Below are positions 16,743-25,296 of a stretch of DNA of 64,000 nt, piece by piece. The notes beneath the pieces are model-generated. The model worked only from the letters and a program-made list of their open reading frames with translations, ran no database searches and had not been told where the DNA came from. The stretch spans positions 1 through 64,000 of the forward strand of contig CAKUZW010000006.1 in NCBI GenBank assembly GCA_934718135.1, read 5' to 3'. Each line of letters opens with the position of its first letter. The first letter of the stretch is position 1. Source of the stretch: an uncultured Candidatus Melainabacteria bacterium (GTDB lineage Bacteria; Cyanobacteriota; Vampirovibrionia; Gastranaerophilales; Gastranaerophilaceae). The translations under genes were made by a program, and so were the position numbers.

Positions 16743-18494
16743 TTAAGCTTTAAGGGCTTTTTCGTAATCCTCTTTAGAAATTTGAATAGTATCTCTAAAG
16801 TATACTTCTTGTCCGTTAATTTCACCTTTACGATATTGTTGACCGTTGATTGTTGCTTCCGGAACTTGTTTCATGATTGTACGTTTTTGGTCAACCATAT
16901 CTAGCTTATTTGCTTTTTCGTAGTTAGACATAACTTTGTTTGCAGATTTTTGAGCTACTTTTGAATCTTTGTATTCAGCCTTGCTTGCTCCGTTGCTCAA
17001 ATCAATTTGACCTAAAGCATTATCTCTTGTTGTAGATTGATTTTGAATTTTTGTATTTAATTTACCTTGTTTTGTATCTTCACTTGCAATCATTTTTGTT
17101 AATCTGTTTTCTTGTTTTGTAATTGCAGCACTTAATTTATCTCTATCAGATTTGTAATCTTTAAATTTATCAATATCTGATTTTGCTTTGTCTAATTGAG
17201 TTTCAGCCTTATCTAATTTTTCTTCTGATGTTTGAAGATTAGTTTCACATTGAGATTGAGTATCTTTAGCTTTGTCTAATTTAGCTTGTGAATCTGTTAA
17301 TGATTTTTCTAAATTATCTACTTGAGCTTTTTTATCTCCAAGTTCTTTATAAGCTTCATCTTTTGCTGATTTTGCTTTTGTTTCAGCGTCAGCAGCTTTT
17401 GTTTCAGCATCTGCGGCTTCTTTTTCAGCTTTTTGAGCTTGTTCTTCTTTCTTAACTGCAGCATCATAATTAGCTTTTGCTGTTTTAAATGCCGGATTAT
17501 CAACTTGAGAAGTTGAACCGTCCGGATTTGTTACTGTAATTTTTTCAGGTGTAGCATCTAATGTTGCTTTTGCTTCATTCTTAGCTGCTGTAGCTGAAGA
17601 TAATGCTGATTTTGCTTGATTGTGTTTATTTGTTGCATCTATATGAGCGTCATGAGCTTGAGTGTATGCTTCAACAGATTTTGCATATTGAGCATCAACT
17701 TTATTCAATTCATTTTTAGCAACATCTCGTTTATCCTTATATGCGTCAACTGTATTATTTGCAGTTTTTACATCTTGTTTTTTCTGTGCAACATCATCTT
17801 TTGCCGTTTTTACATTGTCTTTATAACTGTCTACATTAGCGGATGCTGTATTATAATTAGCTTCGAATTTATTTTGTGTAGCTTCTGCATTCATTGTTGC
17901 AAGTGCATTTTTAGCAGAAGATATTGCACCTGTTAAATCTGCTGAATTTGTAGCATTAGCCATTGCAGAAATAGCAGAAGTTCCAAGAGATGAAGACAAT
18001 GTTATTGCTGTTCCATTTGAACCTAAACTTCCAAATGCTTGATCTAATTGTTGACTATTTGTTTGAGCGTTAGGTTGAGAAGCACCTTTTGAACCTTTTA
18101 ATACCCCAAGTTGATTTAACAAACTGATACCCATAGAGATAGTTTGTCCAATAGTTTGACCTGCCGTAAATGCATTGCTTTGACCAACTTGAATATTTGT
18201 ATTTGCTGCAACTTTTGTAGCTCCACCTGTAGCATAAGTGCCGCGAACCTGATGACCGCCGTTTAACCTTTGTCTAACACCTTGGTAATCATATTTTGAA
18301 AAATCACGACTAACAGATTGCCCCGCTACAAAATTTGTTTTTGCTCCTGATTTTAATGAAAAATGAGTAGTTTTATTAGCCCCAATTGAAGTTTGTAACT
18401 TCACTGAGGATTGACGAGATGTCCCGCTGCTTGAACGGGATCCGAAGGTGGCTTGAGTGCCGGCCATTCTAAATTTTGCTACGTCAATTGCCAT
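16743..18494 (-). CDS. Long coiled-coil protein of unknown function
   Basis: 583 residues. The first ~150 are Gly/Ser/Thr/Gln-rich and probably disordered (TFGSRSSSGTSRQSS). From about 195 to 500 the protein is a Lys/Ala/Asp/Glu-rich coiled coil with quasi-repeats such as AADAETKAADAETKA. The last ~40 residues form a compact segment (ATINGQQYRKGEINGQEVYF) that resembles a small beta domain. No signal peptide or membrane helix is seen. It is monocistronic. Structural or surface-associated filaments are possible, but nothing in the sequence fixes a function. Confidence 0.75.
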   Translation of the reverse strand: MAIDVAKFRMAGTQATFGSRSSSGTSRQSSVKLQTSIGANKTTHFSLKSGAKTNFVAGQSVSRDFSKYDYQGVRQRLNGGHQVRGTYATGGATKVAANTNIQVGQSNAFTAGQTIGQTISMGISLLNQLGVLKGSKGASQPNAQTNSQQLDQAFGSLGSNGTAITLSSSLGTSAISAMANATNSADLTGAISSAKNALATMNAEATQNKFEANYNTASANVDSYKDNVKTAKDDVAQKKQDVKTANNTVDAYKDKRDVAKNELNKVDAQYAKSVEAYTQAHDAHIDATNKHNQAKSALSSATAAKNEAKATLDATPEKITVTNPDGSTSQVDNPAFKTAKANYDAAVKKEEQAQKAEKEAADAETKAADAETKAKSAKDEAYKELGDKKAQVDNLEKSLTDSQAKLDKAKDTQSQCETNLQTSEEKLDKAETQLDKAKSDIDKFKDYKSDRDKLSAAITKQENRLTKMIASEDTKQGKLNTKIQNQSTTRDNALGQIDLSNGASKAEYKDSKVAQKSANKVMSNYEKANKLDMVDQKRTIMKQVPEATINGQQYRKGEINGQEVYFRDTIQISKEDYEKALKA

Positions 18495-18689
18495 TAATTA
18501 CTCTCTCATATTTATCTTCTTAAATATATAAAAACATCCCAAAACCCTTAATTTCACATGCTCTCACCTTTGTTACATTTGTTAATGTTTGATTAAATGT
18601 CGACAAATTATCAATTCTTGAAATAGAAATCCTCTTGATGTAATATAAATCTGTTGGTTAAAAATAGATAAAGGAAAAGAGATTTCACT

Positions 18690-19361
18690 ATGACTGAAAA
18701 TGTTAGAAAACAAATGATTTTTTTAGGACCACCGGCTTGTGGTAAAGGTACTCAAACAAACAAATTATCAGAAGAAATGAATTTGCCACATGTTGATACA
18801 GGTTCTTTGTTAAGAGCAGAAATTAAAAACGGTACAGAAAACGGCAAAATTGCTAAATCTTACATCGACAAAGGAAACTTGGTTCCTGTTGAATTAGTAG
18901 CTTCAATCATCAAAAACAGATTGGCTCAAGATGATTGCAAAAATGGCTACATCTTAGACGGCTACCCAAGAAGCGTTGAACAAGCAGACTTGCTTGAAGA
19001 AATTAACAAAGAAATCAACGGCAATGACAAAGCAGATTTCAGAGCAATCTATTTTGATTTAGATCCGGAAATTTTGATTGCAAGAATTGTTAACCGCCGT
19101 TCTTGCCCAAAATGCGGAGAAATCTACAACACAAAATTCAAACCGACTAAAGTTGAAGGAATTTGTGACAAATGTGGTGCTGAATTAACTCAAAGAAAAG
19201 ATGACAATGAAGAAACAGCAAAAGCTCGTTTTGATACTTATTTCAAAGAAACAGCTCCACTAATTGATTACTACAAAAACAAAGGCGTTCTTAGAACAAT
19301 CAACGCAGAAGGTTCAATTGATGAAGTTTGGGAAAGACTTTTGAAAGTTATCAATGACTAA
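18690..19361 (+). CDS. adk: Adenylate kinase, zinc-lid type
   Basis: 223 residues. It interconverts ATP, ADP and AMP. P-loop GPPACGKGTQ at 13-22, AMP-binding region with DTGSLLR and DGYPRSVEQA, and a lid carrying four Cys (C139, C142, C159, C162) that bind zinc, the long-lid form common in Gram-positives and some other phyla. AAAGGAAAAGAGA is upstream of the ATG. Single gene with its own terminator. The usual neighbour secY is not here. Confidence 0.96.
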   Translation: MTENVRKQMIFLGPPACGKGTQTNKLSEEMNLPHVDTGSLLRAEIKNGTENGKIAKSYIDKGNLVPVELVASIIKNRLAQDDCKNGYILDGYPRSVEQADLLEEINKEINGNDKADFRAIYFDLDPEILIARIVNRRSCPKCGEIYNTKFKPTKVEGICDKCGAELTQRKDDNEETAKARFDTYFKETAPLIDYYKNKGVLRTINAEGSIDEVWERLLKVIND

Positions 19362-19384
19362 ATTTGTAATAATTCAAATTATGA

Positions 19385-19414
19385 AAAAGGATGAACATTA
19401 GTTCATCCTTTTTT
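19385..19414 (+). terminator. Terminator of adk
   Basis: AAGGATGAAC and GTTCATCCTT form a 10-bp stem around ATTA with T6 behind. It also lies at the convergent end of the pilin at 19417. Confidence 0.9.
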
Positions 19415-19416
19415 GT

Positions 19417-20367
19417 TTACCAAGGGTAATCCTTTTCAATTTTCCAACCTGCACGCCTGATTTTTTCGGCACAATACATACCATAACTATCTTTTGAACA
19501 TTCATTATTAATTTCATCATTAGTTTTTTCATACCCATAACACCTTACGCCTCCACCATCTTCTGCAACTCTGGTTAAGAAAAACACATCTTTCCCATAC
19601 CTGTTTGGACCATCTGAAGCATTCAAATCCACTAAAATAATTCCGGAGCCATGTTCATCAGTATTATACGCAGTTCTTATACTAAAAAAATATCCGTCAA
19701 AAGTTATAAAAGCTGTTCCTTTAGGATGCACAGGATAAAAATCCATATCTTTACCAATACCTTTATATGGATTATTTGATTTATAACCACAAGGAGAAGA
19801 ATAACTCGTACACCTTGTCAAAATTTTCAAATATGGAGCCCAATATGTCTTAAAGTAAGTATCAGAATCCATTTTAAAAGCTTCATCAATAGTAAGTTCT
19901 CCAACATCGTCATACGATAATTTATAAGCCTGATTTATATAAGATATTGCCTTTTCAAGTTTTGTTACCGTAACTTTTTGCTGATGTTTTGTAATTAAAT
20001 TTGGAATAGTCATCGCCGCAACAATACCGATGATGCCAAGTGTGATTAATACCTCTGCTAATGTAAATGCCGGTTGTTTAATAAATGTCATTCCGGACTT
20101 GATCCGGAATCTCCTTAACTTTTTATTAAGGGACAAGGAAATAGGGAAATAAGGGAATAAGTTCGTTACAGTTTTTTCGTCATTGCGAGCGAATGCGAAG
20201 CAATCCAGCCTATTTTTATCACTTACAAATTCGGGAGGGGGTTCTTGATTATAGTCCAACACATTTTTACCCCCCTTCGAAATCAAAGATTTCGGTTCCC
20301 CCACAAGGGGGGCACATGTTGTTGCGTCCCTTTGTACTACAATCGCATTGTTATTGTTATCTTCCAT
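19417..20367 (-). CDS. Type IV pilin-like protein with 100-residue repeat-derived leader (pilin C)
   Basis: 316 residues from the ATG at 20367 (AAGAAAGGATGTAAAA upstream). Residues 1-64 match the leader of pilin B except one residue; then FPYFPISLSLNKKLRRFRIK is encoded by a second repeat pair. Prepilin signal A|FTLAEVLITLG begins at F101. An internal ATG at 20091 (M93, MTFIKQPA) would give a normal 8-residue leader; it lies inside the arm of a TTCCGGA/TCCGGAA hairpin. Mature part: four Cys (RCTSYSSPCGY, NEC...YCAEK), DLNASDGPNRYGKDVFFLTRV and the tail GWKIEKDYPW. XRE gene at 20554 is divergent with a clear operator-like palindrome pair in between. Confidence 0.8.
   Translation of the reverse strand: MEDNNNNAIVVQRDATTCAPLVGEPKSLISKGGKNVLDYNQEPPPEFVSDKNRLDCFAFARNDEKTVTNLFPYFPISLSLNKKLRRFRIKSGMTFIKQPAFTLAEVLITLGIIGIVAAMTIPNLITKHQQKVTVTKLEKAISYINQAYKLSYDDVGELTIDEAFKMDSDTYFKTYWAPYLKILTRCTSYSSPCGYKSNNPYKGIGKDMDFYPVHPKGTAFITFDGYFFSIRTAYNTDEHGSGIILVDLNASDGPNRYGKDVFFLTRVAEDGGGVRCYGYEKTNDEINNECSKDSYGMYCAEKIRRAGWKIEKDYPW
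20088..20112 (-). repeat. TTCCGGA/TCCGGAA palindrome at the internal start of pilin C
   Basis: Arms at 20091-20097 and 20103-20109 with a 5-nt loop. The element end supplies the internal ATG-AC codons (20091-20089) 8 codons before the prepilin cleavage site; AAGGAG lies on the far side of the hairpin. The same arrangement occurs at 54736-54754, and in a form with an inserted loop at 26047-26157. Confidence 0.85.
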
Positions 20368-20415
20368 TTTTACATCCTTTCTTATTTTAATGTTGGGCTA
20401 GATAGCCCAACCTAC
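20178..20415 (-). repeat. Pilin leader block type A, copy 2
   Basis: 238 bp matching 12521-12758 with one difference found. It covers the first ~64 codons of pilin C, its start site and the GTTGGGC/GCCCAAC hairpin (20392-20411). The mature pilin genes downstream are clearly diverged, so the leader block has moved or been homogenised independently. Confidence 0.95.
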
Positions 20416-20464
20416 TTCATGTAACAAACTTACTGACCTATAGACTTTATGCCCTTGTCATTGT

Positions 20465-20520
20465 GACCCATATATGGGTCGCATAATTCTTATTATACAC
20501 TAATATCCCATATATGGGTC
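20465..20520. promoter_or_regulatory. Paired palindromes, candidate operators of XRE 20554
   Basis: GACCCATATATGGGTC at 20465-20480 is a perfect 16-bp palindrome. CCCATATATGGG at 20507-20518 is its 12-bp core again, with the GGGTC end kept. Centres are 40 bp apart, close to four helical turns, and a TATTATA -10-like sequence lies between them. The arrangement suggests cooperative binding of two repressor dimers. Confidence 0.7.
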
Positions 20521-20553
20521 AATTGTTTGAATGAGAATTTTCAGGATTAATCA

Positions 20554-20829
20554 ATGAATGATAGAGAAAAGTACTATTGCAAGGTTGTAGGTGCAGCAAT
20601 TCGAAAATTTAGAATAGAGAAATTTAAGAAAAGTGCACTACTTTTTGCCTATGAAAACGATATTCCAAAATCCACGCTGACAAGGATTGAACGAGGAGAA
20701 AACGAAGCACAAATTGTGACCCTGAAAAAAATTGCAGAGGCTTTCGGTTGGTCAATGGCAGAACTTTTTGAAAATATAGAAAAAGAATTACCGCCCGACT
20801 TCAAAATTTTTAGTGAAGAACATTATTAA
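20554..20829 (+). CDS. XRE-family DNA-binding regulator
   Basis: 91 residues. Helix-turn-helix of the Cro/C1 type (about 10-68), with STLTRIERGENEAQIVTLKK as the recognition helix region. The C-terminus ELPPDFKIF resembles the ELPPKWF ending of the XRE at 27116, so these two may be related. Divergent from pilin C with the 16-bp palindrome between. Weak ribosome-binding site (CAGGATTAATCA). Confidence 0.85.
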   Translation: MNDREKYYCKVVGAAIRKFRIEKFKKSALLFAYENDIPKSTLTRIERGENEAQIVTLKKIAEAFGWSMAELFENIEKELPPDFKIFSEEHY

Positions 20830-20832
20830 AAA

Positions 20833-22254
20833 TTAGAAACGAAAATCACGTTGTCCGTTTTCGATATTTTTCAAATTATTTTCAACAACGCATTCAATTT
20901 TTTGGTTATCAAAAGTTGCAAGCTCTTTTTTAATCAATTCTTCCCCGACTTTTTTAGTTTGAGGAGATGCATAATCTTCCAAATACTCTTTCAACGTCAT
21001 AATTGCATTTGGATGGCAGAAATTATGAATTTTTTGTTCTTTACAGATTTCCATAAATCTATCCCCGACTCTTCCTTCACGGTAACAAGCCGTACAAAAA
21101 CTAGGGACATAACCTAATTCCATAAGCCATTTTACAATTTCGTCAAGACTTCTTCTATCTTCAACATCGAATTGAGCGGTTTCTTCTTCAGAAGCATTTT
21201 CAGGATGAGCATAACCACCAACACTGGTTTTTGAACCACCGCTAATTTGAGAAACACCCAACTTCAAAACTCTTTCTCTACATTTTTTAGATTCTCTTGT
21301 AGAAATAATCATGCCTGTATATGGAACAGCAATTCTAATACACGCAACAATTTTTGCAAAAGTATCATCATCAATTCCATTGTCAAAAGCTGAAGGGTCA
21401 ATATCATCAGCCCTTCTTATTCTCGGAACAGAAATCGTATGAGGTCCAACTCCAAACGCCGCTTCTAAATGTTCAGCATGCATCAAAAGTGCCGCAAATT
21501 CATAACGATAAAGTTCCAAACCAAACAGTACACCTAAACCGACATCATCAATTCCGCCTTCCATAGCTCTATCCATAGCTTCTGTATGGTATGCATAATT
21601 ATGTTTTGGACCTGTCGGGTGAAGTGTTTCGTAAGACTCCTTATTATACGTTTCTTGGAACAAAATATATGTACCAATTCCCGCTTCTTTAAGTTTTCTA
21701 TAATTTTCAACCGTTGTTGCCGCAATATTTACATTCGCTCTACGAATTGAACCATTTTTGTGATGAGTTGAATAAATTGTTTTTAAGGACTCTAAAACAT
21801 ATTCAATCGGGTTATTTACAGGATCTTCACCGGTTTCAATCGCAAGTCTTTTGTGTCCCATATCTTGAAGTGCAATAACTTCTTCTCTAATTTCATCTTG
21901 CGTCATCTTTTTACGAGGAATATGTTTATTTTTAGCATGGTATGGGCAATATACACAACCGTTCACACAATAATTTGACAAATATAACGGAGCAAAAAGT
22001 ACAATTCTGTTTCCGTAATAATCTTCTTTTATTTTTTGTGCAAGTTCAAAGATTTCTTTATTTTTTTCTTCTATATCACAATCTAATAGAACAGAAGCTT
22101 CCCTATGTGTTAAACCTTTGCCAAGTTTTGCTTTTTCCAAAATTTTATCAATCAATTCAACATTACTTTTATTTTGTTTCGCATACTCTAGTGTTGATAA
22201 AACTTCTTCATTATTTATAAATTCTTCTGCTTTATGTGATTTTGGATTGTACAT
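20833..22254 (-). CDS. hydG: HydG, tyrosine lyase for [FeFe]-hydrogenase H-cluster assembly
   Basis: 473 residues, full length for HydG. Radical SAM cluster C96-x3-C100-x2-C103 (YCVNGCVYC). The C-terminal part has the second iron-sulphur site CTACYREGR and a further Cys in NFCHPNA, which distinguishes HydG from ThiH. HydG cleaves tyrosine to give the CO and CN ligands of the hydrogenase active site. AGGGAATATAAAT precedes the ATG. The partners HydE, HydF and the hydrogenase itself are not in this window, so hydG is on its own here. Confidence 0.93.
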   Translation of the reverse strand: MYNPKSHKAEEFINNEEVLSTLEYAKQNKSNVELIDKILEKAKLGKGLTHREASVLLDCDIEEKNKEIFELAQKIKEDYYGNRIVLFAPLYLSNYCVNGCVYCPYHAKNKHIPRKKMTQDEIREEVIALQDMGHKRLAIETGEDPVNNPIEYVLESLKTIYSTHHKNGSIRRANVNIAATTVENYRKLKEAGIGTYILFQETYNKESYETLHPTGPKHNYAYHTEAMDRAMEGGIDDVGLGVLFGLELYRYEFAALLMHAEHLEAAFGVGPHTISVPRIRRADDIDPSAFDNGIDDDTFAKIVACIRIAVPYTGMIISTRESKKCRERVLKLGVSQISGGSKTSVGGYAHPENASEEETAQFDVEDRRSLDEIVKWLMELGYVPSFCTACYREGRVGDRFMEICKEQKIHNFCHPNAIMTLKEYLEDYASPQTKKVGEELIKKELATFDNQKIECVVENNLKNIENGQRDFRF

Positions 22255-22333
22255 ATTTATATTCCCTCGTGTAATATTCTACTCCATGATAAAACTTTAA
22301 GAACAAATGTAAAGTATTGGTTTGTTTTACAAA

Positions 22334-22362
22334 TTGCCTAAAACTACTGATTGGCATATAAT
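22334..22362 (+). promoter_or_regulatory. Promoter of the sensor kinase; transcript probably leaderless
   Basis: TTGCCT (22334-22339), 17 bp, TATAAT (22357-22362). The expected transcription start falls at about 22369, which is the A of the ATG. Confidence 0.7.
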
Positions 22363-22368
22363 TTTATT

Positions 22369-24027
22369 ATGAAAAAGTTCGACTTTTTTAATCAGTATAG
22401 GGATCCTGTAATTGTTATCAGAAATTATGAAGATGTTGTTTTTAAGAACAATATTTTTTGTCGTGTATTTCAACAATTTGGAGATATCAGAAAATTTGCA
22501 CACAAAATGAATTTTGATTTTTGCCCACTGGATAGCGAAAATGTCGATTTGTTTTCTCCGATATTTCAGGCAATCGTATCAAAACAAAACTTCTTTGCGA
22601 GAGTTTCATATACATCTTCAAATAATATTACATCTTATTATGATTTAACCGCAGTAAAGCGTGGAGTTTACACAATTATATTTCTTGTAGATGTAAGTTC
22701 AGAAGTTCTATTAAAAGATAACCAAAAAGAACAAAAAGTATATCAGGACAAACTCCTAAAACTTGAAGAAGAAAATGATGAACTTCAAAAAATCCGTCAA
22801 AAAGCTCAATCACAAGCCTTCAAAATTGCACTGATAAATAAGGTATCTAATATTATAAGAGCATCAATGGATATTTCTATGATTTTAAATTCTGCCCTAA
22901 GAGAATTAGCAATAATGTTCGGATGTTTCAGGGCGTATTATGCATCTTTTGAAAGTGAGAAATTTTGTACCGTTGAAACCTTTGGAGAAAATAACATCCC
23001 TAAAGGCACAACCATTTCTTTTGATGAACTTGCAATGAAGCATTTGAATTCCGGCAAAATCTCAACAAGTTATTCTTTAATCGAATATGTTGGAGCAGAA
23101 CCTTTTAAACAATCAGTGTTAAGAATTATCGTTCCGGTTTTTCACCTGCAAAAAATGATTGGGGTAATCGTTCTTTTGAGTTATCAAAAACGTGAACTCA
23201 ATGAAGAAATAGAAATTCTTGATGCAGTATCATCCCAACTCGGAAACGCAATTATTAGGGCTGAACTGTACCAAAAAAACGCAAAAAACGTAAAAGATTT
23301 AAAAGCCGCACTAAATGAACTGAAAGAAACCCAACTCCAACTGATAAATTCAGAGAAAATGGCATCTTTAGGTCAATTAGTAGCTGGTGTTGCTCACGAA
23401 ATCAATACCCCTGTAGCTTCAATCAAATCTAACAATTCAATAATATCTAAACTAATTTCTCAAATTGAACAAGACGATTTGAGAGAAATGTTTACACAAA
23501 TAAATTCCATTGACAAAGAAGCAATTCAAAGAATAAGCAATATTGTAGTTTCTCTCAAAAAATTTGTGCGTCTTGATGAAGCGGAACTTCAAGAAGCTAA
23601 CATAAATAAAGAAATTGATTTGACATTAGAGTTAATCAGCCATGAAACAAAAAATAAAATTGAAATAGAAAAACATTATGGGGAAATCCCACCGATAAAA
23701 TGTTACCCGAATATGCTTAATCAAGTATTCACAAATATTTTAGTCAACGCATGCCAAGCAATCGAAAATAAAGGTAAAATAACAATTACAACCGAATACA
23801 ACTCAGGAAACCTTATCGTAAAAATAAAAGACAACGGGCAAGGCATACCAAAAGAAAACTTAAATAGAATTTTCACAGTCGGTTATACTACAAAAGGTGT
23901 AGGAGTTGGAACCGGATTGGGGCTTGCAATCAGTCAAAAGATTATTGATAAACACCATGGCAAAATTCAAGTTATTAGTGAAGTTGGAGTTGGAACAGAA
24001 TTTATTATTACTATCAAAGGTGAGTAG
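22369..24027 (+). CDS. Sensor histidine kinase with GAF domain
   Basis: 552 residues from the ATG at 22369; a TTG at 22351 would overlap the promoter's -10. N-terminal ~115 residues look PAS-like, a coiled coil follows (about 120-150), then a GAF domain (about 150-300), a HisKA region with H343 in AHEINTP, and an HATPase domain with N, G1 and G2 boxes (NILVNACQAI, DNGQGIP, GTGLGLAIS). No membrane segment, so a cytoplasmic sensor. There is no Shine-Dalgarno and the promoter is placed for a leaderless message. The response regulator is not adjacent; the one at 13583 is a candidate only by elimination. Confidence 0.9.
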   Translation: MKKFDFFNQYRDPVIVIRNYEDVVFKNNIFCRVFQQFGDIRKFAHKMNFDFCPLDSENVDLFSPIFQAIVSKQNFFARVSYTSSNNITSYYDLTAVKRGVYTIIFLVDVSSEVLLKDNQKEQKVYQDKLLKLEEENDELQKIRQKAQSQAFKIALINKVSNIIRASMDISMILNSALRELAIMFGCFRAYYASFESEKFCTVETFGENNIPKGTTISFDELAMKHLNSGKISTSYSLIEYVGAEPFKQSVLRIIVPVFHLQKMIGVIVLLSYQKRELNEEIEILDAVSSQLGNAIIRAELYQKNAKNVKDLKAALNELKETQLQLINSEKMASLGQLVAGVAHEINTPVASIKSNNSIISKLISQIEQDDLREMFTQINSIDKEAIQRISNIVVSLKKFVRLDEAELQEANINKEIDLTLELISHETKNKIEIEKHYGEIPPIKCYPNMLNQVFTNILVNACQAIENKGKITITTEYNSGNLIVKIKDNGQGIPKENLNRIFTVGYTTKGVGVGTGLGLAISQKIIDKHHGKIQVISEVGVGTEFIITIKGE

Positions 24028-24370
24028 TAAATAATTAAGAAATGTTACAAACTTGAACCGCATATACTTAAAACAGCTCTATTTTTAGAAAAACAATTTC
24101 AAAAACTTTTAAAATATTTACTCTAATTGAGGAATAAAGTTGAAAAATGTGTTATTATAGTAGTACAAAATAAATAAGTGTCAGTCTTACCCTTAATTAT
24201 CTGACAACCTAAAAAGTGTATAAGTAGTAGGAAAAACTTAACAACAAATATGAATTGTAAACAAAAGTTAACACATATATAACAAAAAAGGCAATAATAT
24301 TCATTCAAAATACTTTATAGAAGAGTAGATAGGTATGAATATTTATTGTTGTGTTGGAGGAAAATAATTA
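24028..24370. other. Long AT-rich region upstream of the HEAT-repeat gene
   Basis: 343 bp with no credible gene. It contains two TAGTAGTA-type elements (TAGTAGTACAAAA at 24158-24170 and AGTAGTAGGAAAAA at about 24223-24236). The downstream gene has GGAGGAAAATAATTA before its ATG, so this is probably its promoter and a long untranslated leader. Confidence 0.5.
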
Positions 24371-25228
24371 ATGACAATTAGTGTGAACAGTAAGAAAAAA
24401 CAAGTGAAAAAATCATTCGATGAATTGCTAACTGATTTGAGAACAAGCAACTCAGAAAAAGTTAGATACAATGCAGCTCGTATCTTGGGCGAAATGGGTG
24501 ATTCAAAAGCAGTTGAACCTTTGATTGATGTTTTGAAACACGACAAAAACGGTTCTGTAAGATTGTATGCTGCAAGAGCTTTAGGTGAATTAGGAGATTC
24601 AGCAGCAACAACTCACTTGATTGAATCTTTACGTGAAGATAGAAACGTTGACGTTAGAGTTCGAGCAGCACGTGCTTTAGGTCGTTTGGGCGGTGCTATC
24701 GTTGTTGAACCTCTTGTTGAAGCTTTGAACGATGAAAACCCTCAAGTTTGTATCACTGCAACAGATGCTTTAATCGAAATTGGTGATGTTGCAACTGACG
24801 CTTTGATTGAATCTTTAGACCACGAAAAAGTTAACGTAAGATGTGATGCCACAAGAGCTTTAGGTGAAATTGGTAACAAAAAAGCTGTTGATAAGATTAT
24901 TAATATGTTGTATGACGAATGGGTTAACGTAAGAATTTATGCGGTAACTTCATTGGGTAAATTAAATGACACAAAAGCAGTTCCGGCTTTGATTGATGTT
25001 ATGAAAAACCATTCAGAAAACGAATTGGTTAGAGCTGGTGCAGCAGCAGCATTAGGTGTTCTTAGAGACCCAAGAGCATTGATGCCATTGAGAGAATTGA
25101 TTATGGAAGCTGAAGAATTAGGTGAACTTGAAGACACAGCTTTGAAATCATTCAAAAAAATCATGGCTGCAAATTGGCAATCAATCCCTGGAGCAACTCC
25201 TCAAAAGAAACCTGCAGGTACTTTTTAA
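24371..25228 (+). CDS. HEAT-repeat protein (PBS lyase HEAT-like)
   Basis: 285 residues made of seven or so ~31-residue repeats of the type SEKVRYNAARILGEMGDSKA, each with the conserved VR..AA.ALG.LGD pattern of PBS-lyase HEAT-like repeats. In Cyanobacteria such proteins include phycobilin lyases; here there are no phycobilisomes, so it is more likely a protein-protein scaffold. GGAGG lies 10 nt before the ATG. The codon use looks GC-richer than that of its flanks, which suggests strong expression (inference). Terminator follows. Confidence 0.85.
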   Translation: MTISVNSKKKQVKKSFDELLTDLRTSNSEKVRYNAARILGEMGDSKAVEPLIDVLKHDKNGSVRLYAARALGELGDSAATTHLIESLREDRNVDVRVRAARALGRLGGAIVVEPLVEALNDENPQVCITATDALIEIGDVATDALIESLDHEKVNVRCDATRALGEIGNKKAVDKIINMLYDEWVNVRIYAVTSLGKLNDTKAVPALIDVMKNHSENELVRAGAAAALGVLRDPRALMPLRELIMEAEELGELEDTALKSFKKIMAANWQSIPGATPQKKPAGTF

Positions 25229-25245
25229 TCAAAAACTTTAAACAA

Positions 25246-25276
25246 TAAAAAGACGGTCAAATGACCGTCTTTTTTT
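25246..25276 (+). terminator. Terminator of the HEAT-repeat gene
   Basis: AAAAAGACGGTC, loop AAAT, GACCGTCTTTTTTT: strong 7-bp GC-rich stem with a T7 tract. Confidence 0.9.
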
Positions 25277-25296
25277 GTGCAAATGTAACTACAAAA

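Noticed and set aside
17616..17936. 106-codon Cys/Ile/Phe-rich frame on the plus strand
   Set aside because: Antisense of the Lys/Ala-rich coiled coil; the odd composition is explained by the repetitive coding strand.
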